Shown piece by piece: positions 1 to 5,021 of a DNA stretch of 5,021 nucleotides (position 1 is the first letter of the stretch; each line of letters begins with the position of its first letter). The translations under genes were made by a program, and so were the position numbers. Origin of the DNA: Oscillospiraceae bacterium (lineage in GTDB: Bacteria > Bacillota > Clostridia > Oscillospirales > Ruminococcaceae); the NCBI GenBank assembly GCA_029062865.1, contig JAIDPG010000307.1, positions 1-5,021 of the forward strand. The letters run 5' to 3'. The notes beneath the pieces are model-generated. The model saw only the letters and a list, made by a program, of their open reading frames with translations, was not told the DNA's origin and ran no database searches.

Positions 1-15
1 GTATATTTATATAAT

Positions 16-21
16 GGGGGA
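16..21 (+). promoter_or_regulatory. Ribosome binding site deciding the start of the radical SAM gene
   Basis: GGGGGA lies just before the ATG at 26, with a short spacer of about 4-5 nt. Other genes in the window use the same kind of G-run (before ruvA, the TPR gene and the gene at 4384). If translation began at the ATG at 14, this run would be inside the coding region and nothing upstream in the window would serve as a binding site. Confidence 0.5.
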
Positions 22-25
22 TAAT

Positions 26-643
26 ATGACTATATTCTACAAATTTGACGGGAAAATGTATATAAACATCACAAACGGCTGCCCGTGCGACTGCGTTTTC
101 TGCATACGGAAAAACGGCGACAGCATCGAGGATAACGACAGCCTCTGGCTGGAGCACGAGCCGAGCTTCGAGGAGATATGCGAGGCGTTCGAGCAGTTTT
201 ACAAATCGGGGATAGAGGAGGCTGTATTCTGCGGCTACGGCGAGCCGACTGTGCGCGCGGATATGCTCTTGAAAACCGCGGAGTACATCAAGGCTAATTC
301 CGCGATGAAGATACGCGTCAACACAAACGGTCTTGTGCGGCTTATCCACAAGGGCTTTGACATTTCGCGGTTCAAGGGCGTTGTCGACAGCTTTTCGATT
401 AGTCTGAACGCCCCGAACGCCAAGCGTTACAATGAGGTCACGCGCCCGAGCTTTGGCGAGGCAGCGTTTTCCGAAATGCTGAAATTCGCCGCGGACGTTC
501 GCAATCTGGGCATAAAAACGTCGTTTACGGTCGTGGACGTTATCACGGACGAGGAGATCTTCGAATGTGAAAGGATCGCCGCGGATATGAAGATACCGCT
601 CCGCGTCCGCGGTTATGTAACGGACAACGAGAGCTACACTTAA
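26..643 (+). CDS. Radical SAM protein, TatD-associated family (205 aa)
   Basis: Small radical SAM enzyme, expected to bind a [4Fe-4S] cluster and cleave S-adenosylmethionine; its substrate is unknown. Counting from the ATG at 26, Cys19, Cys23 and Cys26 form the CxxxCxxC cluster motif (NGCPCDCVFC), with an extra Cys21 inside the loop. A GYGEPT motif at residues 70-75 matches the SAM-binding GGE motif, and a VNTNG segment follows near residue 100. The length and the NxTNxC...FCxR style fit the family named for its association with TatD nucleases (from memory, TIGR04038). No TatD gene is visible here; it could lie upstream of the window. An in-frame ATG at 14 exists, but the G-run at 16-20 is better read as the ribosome binding site for the ATG at 26. 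It is followed 20 nt later by ruvC. The family call is fairly sure; the function is not known. Confidence 0.85.
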   Translation: MTIFYKFDGKMYINITNGCPCDCVFCIRKNGDSIEDNDSLWLEHEPSFEEICEAFEQFYKSGIEEAVFCGYGEPTVRADMLLKTAEYIKANSAMKIRVNTNGLVRLIHKGFDISRFKGVVDSFSISLNAPNAKRYNEVTRPSFGEAAFSEMLKFAADVRNLGIKTSFTVVDVITDEEIFECERIAADMKIPLRVRGYVTDNESYT

Positions 644-663
644 ACGATAATACAGAGGCGAAA

Positions 664-1194
664 ATGAGAATTTTGGGAATAGACCCGGGCTATGCGATAG
701 TCGGGTGGGGAGTGCTGGAGTTTGACAACGTGCACTTCGACGTGGTAAAATACGGCGCGATAACAACGGACGCGGAAACGCCTTTTGATAAACGGCTTTG
801 CGAGATCTACGACGATATGTGCGTGGTTATCGAAAAATTCCGCCCCGATTGTATGAGCATTGAAAAGCTGTTTTTCAACTCCAACATAACGACGGGTATA
901 GACGTTGCGCAAGCACGCGGCGTAATAATGCTCGCCGCGGCGCAGAAGGGCGTGAAGATATACGAGTACACGCCGCTTCAGGTAAAGGTCGCGGTGACGG
1001 GCTACGGTCACGCGGAGAAGCATCAGGTGCAGGAGATGACGAAGAACATTCTGCGGCTGAAAGCAATCCCAAAGCCGGACGACACCGCTGACGCACTTGC
1101 GCTTGCGATAACTCACGGGCACACCGGCGGCTCGCGGCTGTCGGAGATAATGCGCGGCAACGAGGTCACGCAGCTCAACAAATCACGAAAATAA
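664..1194 (+). CDS. ruvC: Crossover junction endodeoxyribonuclease RuvC (176 aa)
   Basis: Holliday-junction resolvase. It acts as a dimer in the cytoplasm and cuts two strands of the four-way junction symmetrically, working with the RuvAB branch-migration motor. The RNase H-like fold is evident: the N-terminal strand MRILGIDPGYAIVGWGV carries catalytic Asp7, SIEKLFF carries Glu67, and the DDTADALALA segment supplies Asp140 and Asp143. These match the four acidic metal ligands known in E. coli RuvC (D7, E66, D138, D141). The GHAEKHQVQEM segment near residue 115 is also typical. The length is normal, with a short basic tail. A GAGG at 655-658 precedes the ATG by 5 nt. The gene lies 20 nt after the radical SAM gene and 13 nt before ruvA, so co-expression is expected. 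Confidence 0.97.
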   Translation: MRILGIDPGYAIVGWGVLEFDNVHFDVVKYGAITTDAETPFDKRLCEIYDDMCVVIEKFRPDCMSIEKLFFNSNITTGIDVAQARGVIMLAAAQKGVKIYEYTPLQVKVAVTGYGHAEKHQVQEMTKNILRLKAIPKPDDTADALALAITHGHTGGSRLSEIMRGNEVTQLNKSRK

Positions 1195-1207
1195 GGGGAA
1201 TTGAACT

Positions 1208-1795
1208 ATGATTTACAGTTTAAAAGGCGAACTTACATACTGGGAGGCGGGGCTTGCGGTCGTCGAGTGCGGCGGCGTGGGCTACGCATGCAGAACAACG
1301 ATGAATACGCTCGCGAAGATACGCGACCAGGGCGAGGTGAAGCTTTTCACTTATATGCACGTAACGGAAAACTCGCTTGATTTGTTCGGCTTTGCGGACA
1401 ACGCGGAGCTCGCGAGCTTCAAGCAGCTTCTTTCCGTTTCGGGCGTTGGACCCAAGGCGGCGCTGTCGATCTTAAGCGATGTCACGCCGTCAAAGCTGGC
1501 GCTTTGCATTGCCTCCGGCGATTACAAAACGCTTACCAAAGCGCCGGGAGTCGGCGCGAAGATCGCGCAGAGGATCGTGCTGGAGCTTAAGGACAAGGTC
1601 GCAAAGGAGCAGAAGATTTCGGCGAGCGACCTGCAAAGCGTGGCAATTTCCACGGGCGACAACTTTACCGAAGCGATCACAGCGCTTCAGACTCTCGGCT
1701 TTAATCCCGCGCAATGCGGCGCGGCGTTGTCGGGCGCTGATCCCACGAGCTCCGTTGAAGAACTGATAAAATTCGGACTTAAAAATCTTGCTTAA
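1208..1795 (+). CDS. ruvA: Holliday junction branch migration protein RuvA (195 aa)
   Basis: DNA-binding subunit of the RuvAB branch migrator. RuvA tetramers hold the Holliday junction in an open square form and load RuvB rings. The three known domains are visible. An OB-fold occupies residues 1-62 (MIYSLKGEL start, ending in the family's DLFGF strand). The helix-hairpin-helix region follows with two hairpins, SGVGPK (78-83) and PGVGAK (113-118). A linker then leads to the small C-terminal domain at about 151-195 (TEAITALQTLGF...), which contacts RuvB. Length is typical for Firmicutes. The conserved REDA-type segment before DLFGF reads TENS here, a mild deviation. A GGGG at 1195-1198, right after the ruvC stop, serves the ATG at 1208. 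It is followed 12 nt later by the TPR gene and not by ruvB. Confidence 0.97.
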   Translation: MIYSLKGELTYWEAGLAVVECGGVGYACRTTMNTLAKIRDQGEVKLFTYMHVTENSLDLFGFADNAELASFKQLLSVSGVGPKAALSILSDVTPSKLALCIASGDYKTLTKAPGVGAKIAQRIVLELKDKVAKEQKISASDLQSVAISTGDNFTEAITALQTLGFNPAQCGAALSGADPTSSVEELIKFGLKNLA

Positions 1796-1810
1796 GGGGG
1801 CGATATTTTG
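1796..1810 (+). promoter_or_regulatory. Ribosome binding site and TTG start of the TPR gene
   Basis: GGGGG at 1796-1800 directly follows the ruvA stop codon and lies 7 nt before a TTG at 1808-1810. The next candidate starts within the frame lack such a site and would remove the first membrane segment, so the TTG is the likely start. Confidence 0.6.
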
Positions 1811-2725
1811 AACGCTAACACAAAAAACGACAACGGCTTCAGCCTTAATTTCAGAACGTGCCTTTTGATACTCGTCGGCGCGCGTATCGGCGCGGTTGTG
1901 ACGTTTATTTCGACCGACGACTGGAGCGTCTCGGCGTATGTCCTCGGCGGGTATGCGGTCGTAATTCTCATTACGCTTTGCGCCGTTATCTGGACGGACA
2001 CCGTCGTGCCGCATCAGGCAAAGAAGCAGGCGGCGCTGCGAGCGCTCGGCAAGGACGGGATAAAACTTATTAGAAGCGACCCCGTCGCGAAGCTCGCGTA
2101 TAAGGGAATTTACGCGCTGCTGAGCGGCAAGCTCGCGCACGCGGAGGAGATCTTACAGGAGGCGCTTTCAAGATCGGATATACGGCAAAACCAGATGTTC
2201 TGCATTGAGTGGCTCGCAAGGCTCTACGAGGCAATGGAAAACAATTCAAAGCTGATGTGGTGTTATCGCAAGGCGACGGAATACGCGCCGGACAATCCCG
2301 AGATGCAGTCGCGGCTCGGGCACGCGTATTTCTCGGAGGGCAAGCTCGACCAGGCGACGTATTGCTTTGAGCAGGCGCTGCGCTACGACCCGAACCACGG
2401 CTATTCGTACTTCAGCCTCGCGAAGATACAGATGGTTCGCGGAGAGGACAAAAAGGCGTTTGAAACCTTGCAAAATCTAATGAAGATCAACGAAAATCAC
2501 CCGCTTTGTCACGCAGAGCTCGCCGACTGGTACGCGATGAACGGCAACGCCGAAAAGGCGGAGGAGGAGTGCCGCAAGGCGCAGCTCTGTGGAATCCACG
2601 ACCCCGACGAGCTGAACAAGCGCATAAACGCGATGCTGAGCTTCCATAAGACGGATTACGACGAGAAAAACCTGCCCGAGCTGTTTTACCGCAAAATTGA
2701 GGCGAAGGGGCAAGACAAGAAATGA
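1808..2725 (+). CDS. Membrane-anchored tetratricopeptide repeat protein (305 aa)
   Basis: Protein of unknown specific role, probably a membrane-tethered scaffold. Two hydrophobic segments lie near the N-terminus, at about residues 15-35 and 44-63, followed by a basic, soluble region. From about residue 129 there are TPR units of roughly 34 residues: 129-162, 165-198, 199-232 and a further one at about 233-264. They show the usual G/A/Y and terminal Pro pattern (for example LGHAYFSEGKLDQATYCFEQALRYDPN). A more diverged repeat may precede them at about 93-123. The start is TTG at 1808, chosen because GGGGG at 1796-1800 sits 7 nt upstream and no ATG fits. The stop overlaps the phosphatase start (ATGA), so the two are probably translationally coupled. 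No catalytic motif is seen. The TPR call is secure; any role in recombination is unproven. Confidence 0.88.
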   Translation: MNANTKNDNGFSLNFRTCLLILVGARIGAVVTFISTDDWSVSAYVLGGYAVVILITLCAVIWTDTVVPHQAKKQAALRALGKDGIKLIRSDPVAKLAYKGIYALLSGKLAHAEEILQEALSRSDIRQNQMFCIEWLARLYEAMENNSKLMWCYRKATEYAPDNPEMQSRLGHAYFSEGKLDQATYCFEQALRYDPNHGYSYFSLAKIQMVRGEDKKAFETLQNLMKINENHPLCHAELADWYAMNGNAEKAEEECRKAQLCGIHDPDELNKRINAMLSFHKTDYDEKNLPELFYRKIEAKGQDKK

Positions 2726-3306
2726 CAAGAGTTTACTTCGTTCGCCACGCGCAGCCGGATAACACGGTGCGCGACGACAGAAACAGACCTCTCACCGACG
2801 AGGGTAAGAACGACACGCGGGCGGTCGCGGATCTGCTGAAAAGCAGAAACGTCGGCTTTATCGCGTCAAGCCCGTATGAAAGAGCTATCGAAACGGTTGG
2901 GCTGTACTCGCTTTGGACGGGCTTGGACGTGAATATCTATGAGGATCTCCGAGAGCGTAACGCGGGGAGCTGGCAGGGCGACAATTTCTTTGAGTATATC
3001 GAGAAGCAGTGGGCGGATTTTGATTACCACATCAAGGACGGCGAAAGCCTGCGAGAAGTTCAAACCCGAAATATCCGTGCGTTAAGGAGGATACTTTCGG
3101 AGCACGAGGGAGATATCATTACGATAGCAACGCACGGAACGGCTCTTTCAACGATACTTAATCACTATTATCCGGAGTTTGATTTCAAATGCTTCAAAAA
3201 AATAGTGGATTTTATGCCGTTTATTATCAGACTGGATTTTGACGGGGAAAAGTGCGTAAATTCGCAGGTTGAGCTTGTGATACACAAGGATTATAGACCC
3301 AAATAG
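2722..3306 (+). CDS. Histidine phosphatase family protein (phosphoglycerate mutase-like, 194 aa)
   Basis: Member of histidine phosphatase branch 1, which transfers phosphate through a phospho-histidine intermediate; the substrate cannot be told from the sequence. The catalytic core is complete: RHAQPD with Arg8 and nucleophile His9, the SSPYERAIET segment (50-58) with Arg54, LRERNAG with the acid/base Glu78, DGESLREVQTR (106-116), and ATHGTA with the second His138. Length is usual for small phosphatases such as alpha-ribazole phosphatase or broad-specificity PhoE-like enzymes; it lacks the extra insertions of glycolytic mutases. The ATG overlaps the stop of the TPR gene (ATGA at 2722-2725), and a GAAGGGG at 2704-2710 lies inside the TPR gene's end. 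ruvB follows after 16 nt. A link to cobalamin metabolism or glycolysis is not supported by these neighbours. Confidence 0.9.
   Translation: MTRVYFVRHAQPDNTVRDDRNRPLTDEGKNDTRAVADLLKSRNVGFIASSPYERAIETVGLYSLWTGLDVNIYEDLRERNAGSWQGDNFFEYIEKQWADFDYHIKDGESLREVQTRNIRALRRILSEHEGDIITIATHGTALSTILNHYYPEFDFKCFKKIVDFMPFIIRLDFDGEKCVNSQVELVIHKDYRPK
3269..3297 (+). promoter_or_regulatory. Possible sigma-70-type promoter for ruvB
   Basis: TTGAGC (3269-3274) and TATAGA (3292-3297) are separated by exactly 17 nt, each matching the consensus at 4 of 6 positions. They lie in the AT-richer end of the phosphatase gene. The predicted start of transcription, near 3304, would be about 20 nt before the ruvB ATG and would keep the AAAGGG binding site (3307-3312). 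This would let ruvB be made apart from the upstream genes. Matches of this strength occur by chance, so confidence is low. Confidence 0.25.
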
Positions 3307-3322
3307 AAAGGGAAAATACAAA

Positions 3323-4372
3323 ATGATAGAAATGTCAAACGACGATCTCGATTTTGATCCGCGCGAGCGATTGGTCGAGCCGTCTTTCAGCGAGAGCGAC
3401 AGCGAGGCGGAGCTTACTCTGCGCCCGAAAACGCTTGAGGAATACATCGGGCAAGATAAAGTCAAGGAGAATATGGCGGTTTATATCGAGGCGGCGAAAA
3501 AGCGCGGGGAATGTCTCGATCACGTTTTGCTGTACGGTCCTCCGGGACTGGGCAAAACCACGCTTTCATGCATAATCGCGAACGAAATGGGCGTTAATAT
3601 CAGGATAACATCGGGTCCGGCTATCGAAAAGGCGGGCGACCTCGCGGCGCTTTTAACAAATCTTCAGCCGAACGACGTGCTGTTTATTGACGAGATACAT
3701 CGACTGTCGCGGCAGGTCGAGGAGGTTTTGTACCCCGCAATGGAGGACTACGCGCTGGACATCGTAATGGGCAACGGACCCGCGGCGCGTTCGATACGAA
3801 TAGATCTCCCGAAATTCACGCTTATCGGCGCGACAACACGCTCCGGGCAGCTCTCTGCGCCGCTTCGCGATCGTTTTGGCGTAGTCCAGCGCTTGGAGCT
3901 TTATACTCCCGAGCAGCTCTGCGACATCGTTCAGCGCTCGTCGGTCATTCTCGGAATTCCGTGCATGAAGGACGGCGCAATGGAGATAGCGCGGCGATCC
4001 CGCGGAACTCCGCGTATTGCGAACAGATTGTTGAAGCGCGTCCGCGACTTTGCCGAGGTTCTCGGAGACGGCAAAATAACGCGCGACATCGCCGACAACG
4101 CTCTAAAAAAGCTTGAAATAGACGATCTGGGGCTTGACAGCCTTGACCGCCGTATGCTCGAAATGATGATAAAGGGCTACAACGGCGGGCCCGTCGGGCT
4201 TTCGACGCTTGCCTCCGCGCTGAACGAGGAGGCGGTGACGCTGGAGGACGTGTGCGAGCCGTACCTTATGCAGCTCGGGTTTGTCGCTAAAACCCCGCGC
4301 GGGCGTATCGCGACGGAGCTTGCTTACAAGCATCTCGGAATTCTGCGCGATGGGCAGACGACATTTGATTAA
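3323..4372 (+). CDS. ruvB: Holliday junction branch migration ATPase RuvB (349 aa)
   Basis: Motor subunit of RuvAB: a hexameric AAA+ ATPase that pumps DNA through the Holliday junction. Visible elements in order: LRPKTLEEYIGQDKVKENM (32-51, family N-terminal signature), Walker A GPPGLGKT (72-79), Walker B with DEIH (123-126), sensor 1 GATTRSG (169-175), arginine finger in LRDRFG (Arg182), sensor 2 RGTPRIANRLL (227-237), and the C-terminal winged helix GYNGGPVGLSTLASAL...FVAKTPRGRIATELAYKHLG (285-339). Length is typical. An AAAGGG at 3307-3312 supports the ATG at 3323 over the one at 3332. It is split from ruvA by two unrelated genes. The C-terminal residues RDGQTTFD are followed 11 nt later by an AT-rich foreign-looking gene, and a diverged copy of this tail recurs beyond that gene, so the last codons may have been replaced. 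Confidence 0.97.
   Translation: MIEMSNDDLDFDPRERLVEPSFSESDSEAELTLRPKTLEEYIGQDKVKENMAVYIEAAKKRGECLDHVLLYGPPGLGKTTLSCIIANEMGVNIRITSGPAIEKAGDLAALLTNLQPNDVLFIDEIHRLSRQVEEVLYPAMEDYALDIVMGNGPAARSIRIDLPKFTLIGATTRSGQLSAPLRDRFGVVQRLELYTPEQLCDIVQRSSVILGIPCMKDGAMEIARRSRGTPRIANRLLKRVRDFAEVLGDGKITRDIADNALKKLEIDDLGLDSLDRRMLEMMIKGYNGGPVGLSTLASALNEEAVTLEDVCEPYLMQLGFVAKTPRGRIATELAYKHLGILRDGQTTFD
4344..4360 (+). repeat. Direct repeat, copy 1 (ruvB codons for RDGQTT)
   Basis: CGCGATGGGCAGACGAC, paired with 4802-4818 (one mismatch in 17). The two copies lie about 460 nt apart, in the same orientation, on either side of the AT-rich gene. Weaker similarity, visible at protein level, extends the repeat leftwards to the TEL codons at 4313. 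Confidence 0.8.
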
Positions 4373-4383
4373 GGGGAATTGAA

Positions 4384-4779
4384 ATGAAATTAACATATCA
4401 GCGTGCGTTATGGGCGGCGTATACTGTATTGGATAGGCTATATAACGATAATGATCCATATAAATTGGGGGAGATCCTTAGCGAAATGAATCCTTTTTTA
4501 TTTACATCCAGGGTGTGTGCCGACCCCTATTTGTGGGAAGTATGGACAGACTGCTGTAAGGCTATTGACGACAGCGGTTATTTGACGTTTGAGCAGGTAT
4601 TGCCCACTCTAGTTGATTTCCTGAAGTTCAACGAGGAGGAGTATTCGTGCTTTGAAGAATATGGCGGTAATTATTCGGCAGACGAAGTGATAAGCGGAAT
4701 ATCGGAGTATGTGAAAAACGGTCAATGGCAGGAAATTTTGGATAAGGTTTATAATTTCGATGAGAAAAATTGGGACTGA
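4384..4779 (+). CDS. Acidic 131-residue protein of unknown function, probably horizontally acquired
   Basis: I do not recognise this protein with confidence. It is soluble-looking, with no signal peptide or membrane segment, and strongly acidic (25 Asp/Glu against 10 Lys/Arg). It is rich in aromatic residues (5 Trp, 11 Tyr) and has 4 Cys, including an adjacent pair in TDCCKAI. The first half reads as helices (YQRALWAAYTVLDRLY) followed by MNPFLFTSRVCADPYLWEVW. Small acidic proteins of this size and look are often immunity proteins of toxin systems, but no toxin is visible, so that is only a guess. Coding is supported by GGGG at 4373-4376, 7 nt before the ATG. Base composition departs from its neighbours: about 41% GC by hand count, against roughly 55-65% in sampled stretches of ruvB. 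Its last codons and stop run, in another frame, into a remnant of the ruvB tail. Confidence 0.75.
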   Translation: MKLTYQRALWAAYTVLDRLYNDNDPYKLGEILSEMNPFLFTSRVCADPYLWEVWTDCCKAIDDSGYLTFEQVLPTLVDFLKFNEEEYSCFEEYGGNYSADEVISGISEYVKNGQWQEILDKVYNFDEKNWD

Positions 4780-4801
4780 ACTCGGCGGAGTTGGTATTTT
4801 T
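4779..4801 (+). terminator. Weak hairpin with T-run after the acidic gene
   Basis: AACTC (4779-4783), loop GGCG and GAGTT (4788-4792) form a perfect but short 5-bp stem. GGTATTTTT (4793-4801) follows it. The placement, starting at the stop codon of the gene at 4384, suits a terminator, but the stem is short and the T-run is not adjacent. It falls where the ruvB tail copy differs most from ruvB. At most a weak terminator. Confidence 0.2.
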
Positions 4802-4818
4802 CGCGACGGGCAGACGAC
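4802..4818 (+). repeat. Direct repeat, copy 2 (in the displaced ruvB tail)
   Basis: CGCGACGGGCAGACGAC, matching 4344-4360 with a single silent difference. It marks the right edge of the suspected insertion. Confidence 0.8.
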
Positions 4819-4833
4819 CTTGGAGGTCATCGA

Positions 4834-4956
4834 ATGAAGATAGTCAAGAACAATATTGGCATAATTCTCGCCGTTGTGTTTGCTGCGGCGTTTATCGGCA
4901 TTACCGAGATAGGCAGAGCTCTCGGACTTGACGGCGCGCAGTGGTACTTTTTCAGC
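4834..4956 (+). CDS. Small membrane-anchored protein, N-terminus only (truncated by contig end)
   Basis: Only the first 41 residues are genuine: MKIVKNNIGI, then a hydrophobic stretch at about residues 8-24 (IGIILAVVFAAAFIGIT), then EIGRALGLDGAQWYFFS. The basic start and single hydrophobic segment suggest an N-terminal signal anchor or first membrane helix. The family cannot be named from so little. The ATG overlaps the stop of the displaced ruvB tail by ATGA, so it was probably translationally coupled to ruvB before the insertion. The frame stays open to a TGA at 5002, but everything from 4957 is adapter, so that extension (SLIHKGRCRRLNW) is not real protein. The true 3' end lies outside the assembled sequence. 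Confidence 0.55.
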
Positions 4957-5021
4957 CTGTCTCTTATACACAAAGGCCGATGCCGACGACTTAATTGGTG
5001 AAGAAGGCGGGGGTCGCCGTT
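4957..5021. other. Sequencing adapter (Nextera-type read-through), not genomic
   Basis: 4957-4972 reads CTGTCTCTTATACACA, the reverse complement of the Tn5 transposase mosaic end used in Nextera libraries, exact over 16 nt. The rest stays colinear with the adapter recalled from memory. After 8 poorly matching bases, TGCCGACGA (4981-4989) matches the end of the read-1 adapter at the right distance. CTTAATTG (4990-4997) fills the 8-nt index slot. 4998-5021 matches the P5-side sequence at about 18 of 24 positions, including GGTCGCCGT (5012-5020). The mismatches look like low-quality bases at a read end. On the minus strand the mosaic end translates as the known contaminant peptide MYKRQ. This stretch should be trimmed. 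Confidence 0.93.

Larger units (their letters stand above)
4766..4837 (+). pseudogene. Displaced, diverged copy of the ruvB 3' end
   Basis: Read in the frame starting at 4766, this stretch encodes KIGTELGGVGIFRDGQTTLEV followed by IE and a TGA stop. It aligns with RuvB residues 329-347 (RIATELAYKHLGILRDGQTT) with a two-codon gap. At DNA level CGCGA-GGGCAGACGAC is shared with 4344-4360 apart from one T/C change (GAT versus GAC, both Asp), and several other differences are also silent. The first few codons overlap, out of frame, the end of the gene at 4384. The stop overlaps the ATG of the next gene (ATGA at 4834-4837), the arrangement expected if this was once the true end of ruvB. No convincing ribosome binding site precedes the only in-frame ATG (4760), so it is read as a remnant and not a gene. 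Confidence 0.65.

Noticed and set aside
10..15. Perfect TATAAT that could be a -10 promoter element for the first gene
   Set aside because: It would place transcription start within a few bases of the ATG at 26 and exclude the GGGGG binding site. The -35 region would lie outside the window, and the local AT-rich run makes a chance match likely.
640..1122. Minus-strand open frame of 160 codons opposite ruvC
   Set aside because: It lies wholly opposite ruvC, whose catalytic residues are all present. The reverse product shows no family features.
1490..2140. Long minus-strand open frame of 216 codons across ruvA and the TPR gene
   Set aside because: It is a shadow of two well-supported + strand genes, rich in Arg/Ala runs typical of reverse reading of GC-rich coding DNA, with no recognisable domain.
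4313..4837. Idea that the flanking ruvB copies are a transposon target-site duplication
   Set aside because: The copies are diverged, longer than usual target duplications and gapped. No terminal inverted repeats or transposase are visible; homologous replacement of the gene end fits better.
4609..4971. Minus-strand open frame of 120 codons beginning MYKRQ
   Set aside because: Its start lies in the Nextera mosaic end, and the rest is the reverse of the displaced ruvB tail and the end of the acidic gene. It is an adapter artefact.
4973..5021. Open + frame after the mosaic end, as if a second genomic piece had been joined there
   Set aside because: The bases are colinear with the rest of the Nextera read-1/P5 adapter (TGCCGACGA and GGTCGCCGT at the correct spacing), so this is degraded adapter and not a chimeric genomic piece.

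Overview
The window is a fragment of a moderately GC-rich bacterial chromosome, most likely from an anaerobic Firmicute (Clostridia, Oscillospiraceae-like). I base that on the TatD-associated type of small radical SAM protein, the strong G-rich Shine-Dalgarno sequences, a TTG start, and the protein styles. It reads as a draft or metagenomic assembly, because the right end of the contig runs into sequencing adapter.

Layout: every gene is on the + strand with gaps of 20 nt or less. The order is a radical SAM protein of the TatD-associated family (26-643), ruvC (664-1194), ruvA (1208-1795), a membrane-anchored TPR protein (1808-2725), a histidine phosphatase (2722-3306, ATGA overlap) and ruvB (3323-4372). 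No terminator is visible between them, so they look like one transcription unit with a possible extra promoter just before ruvB. RuvA, RuvB and RuvC are the full Holliday-junction processing set: RuvAB drives branch migration and RuvC resolves the junction. All key catalytic residues are visible. The TPR protein and the phosphatase sit between ruvA and ruvB and have no obvious role in recombination.

After ruvB the character changes. An AT-rich gene for an unrecognised acidic 131-residue protein (4384-4779) follows ruvB by 11 nt. It is followed in turn by a second, diverged copy of the last codons of ruvB (about 4766-4837). That remnant ends in an ATGA overlap with the next gene, a small membrane-anchored protein starting at 4834. 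The best reading is that a foreign gene was inserted at the 3' end of ruvB. Intact ruvB kept or received a new tail, and the older tail was left downstream, still joined to its former neighbour.

The last 65 bases (4957-5021) are not genomic. They align end to end with Nextera-type adapter: transposase mosaic end, read-1 side sequence, an 8-nt index slot and P5-side sequence, with errors. Genuine sequence stops at about 4956, so the last gene is truncated by the assembly and not by biology.
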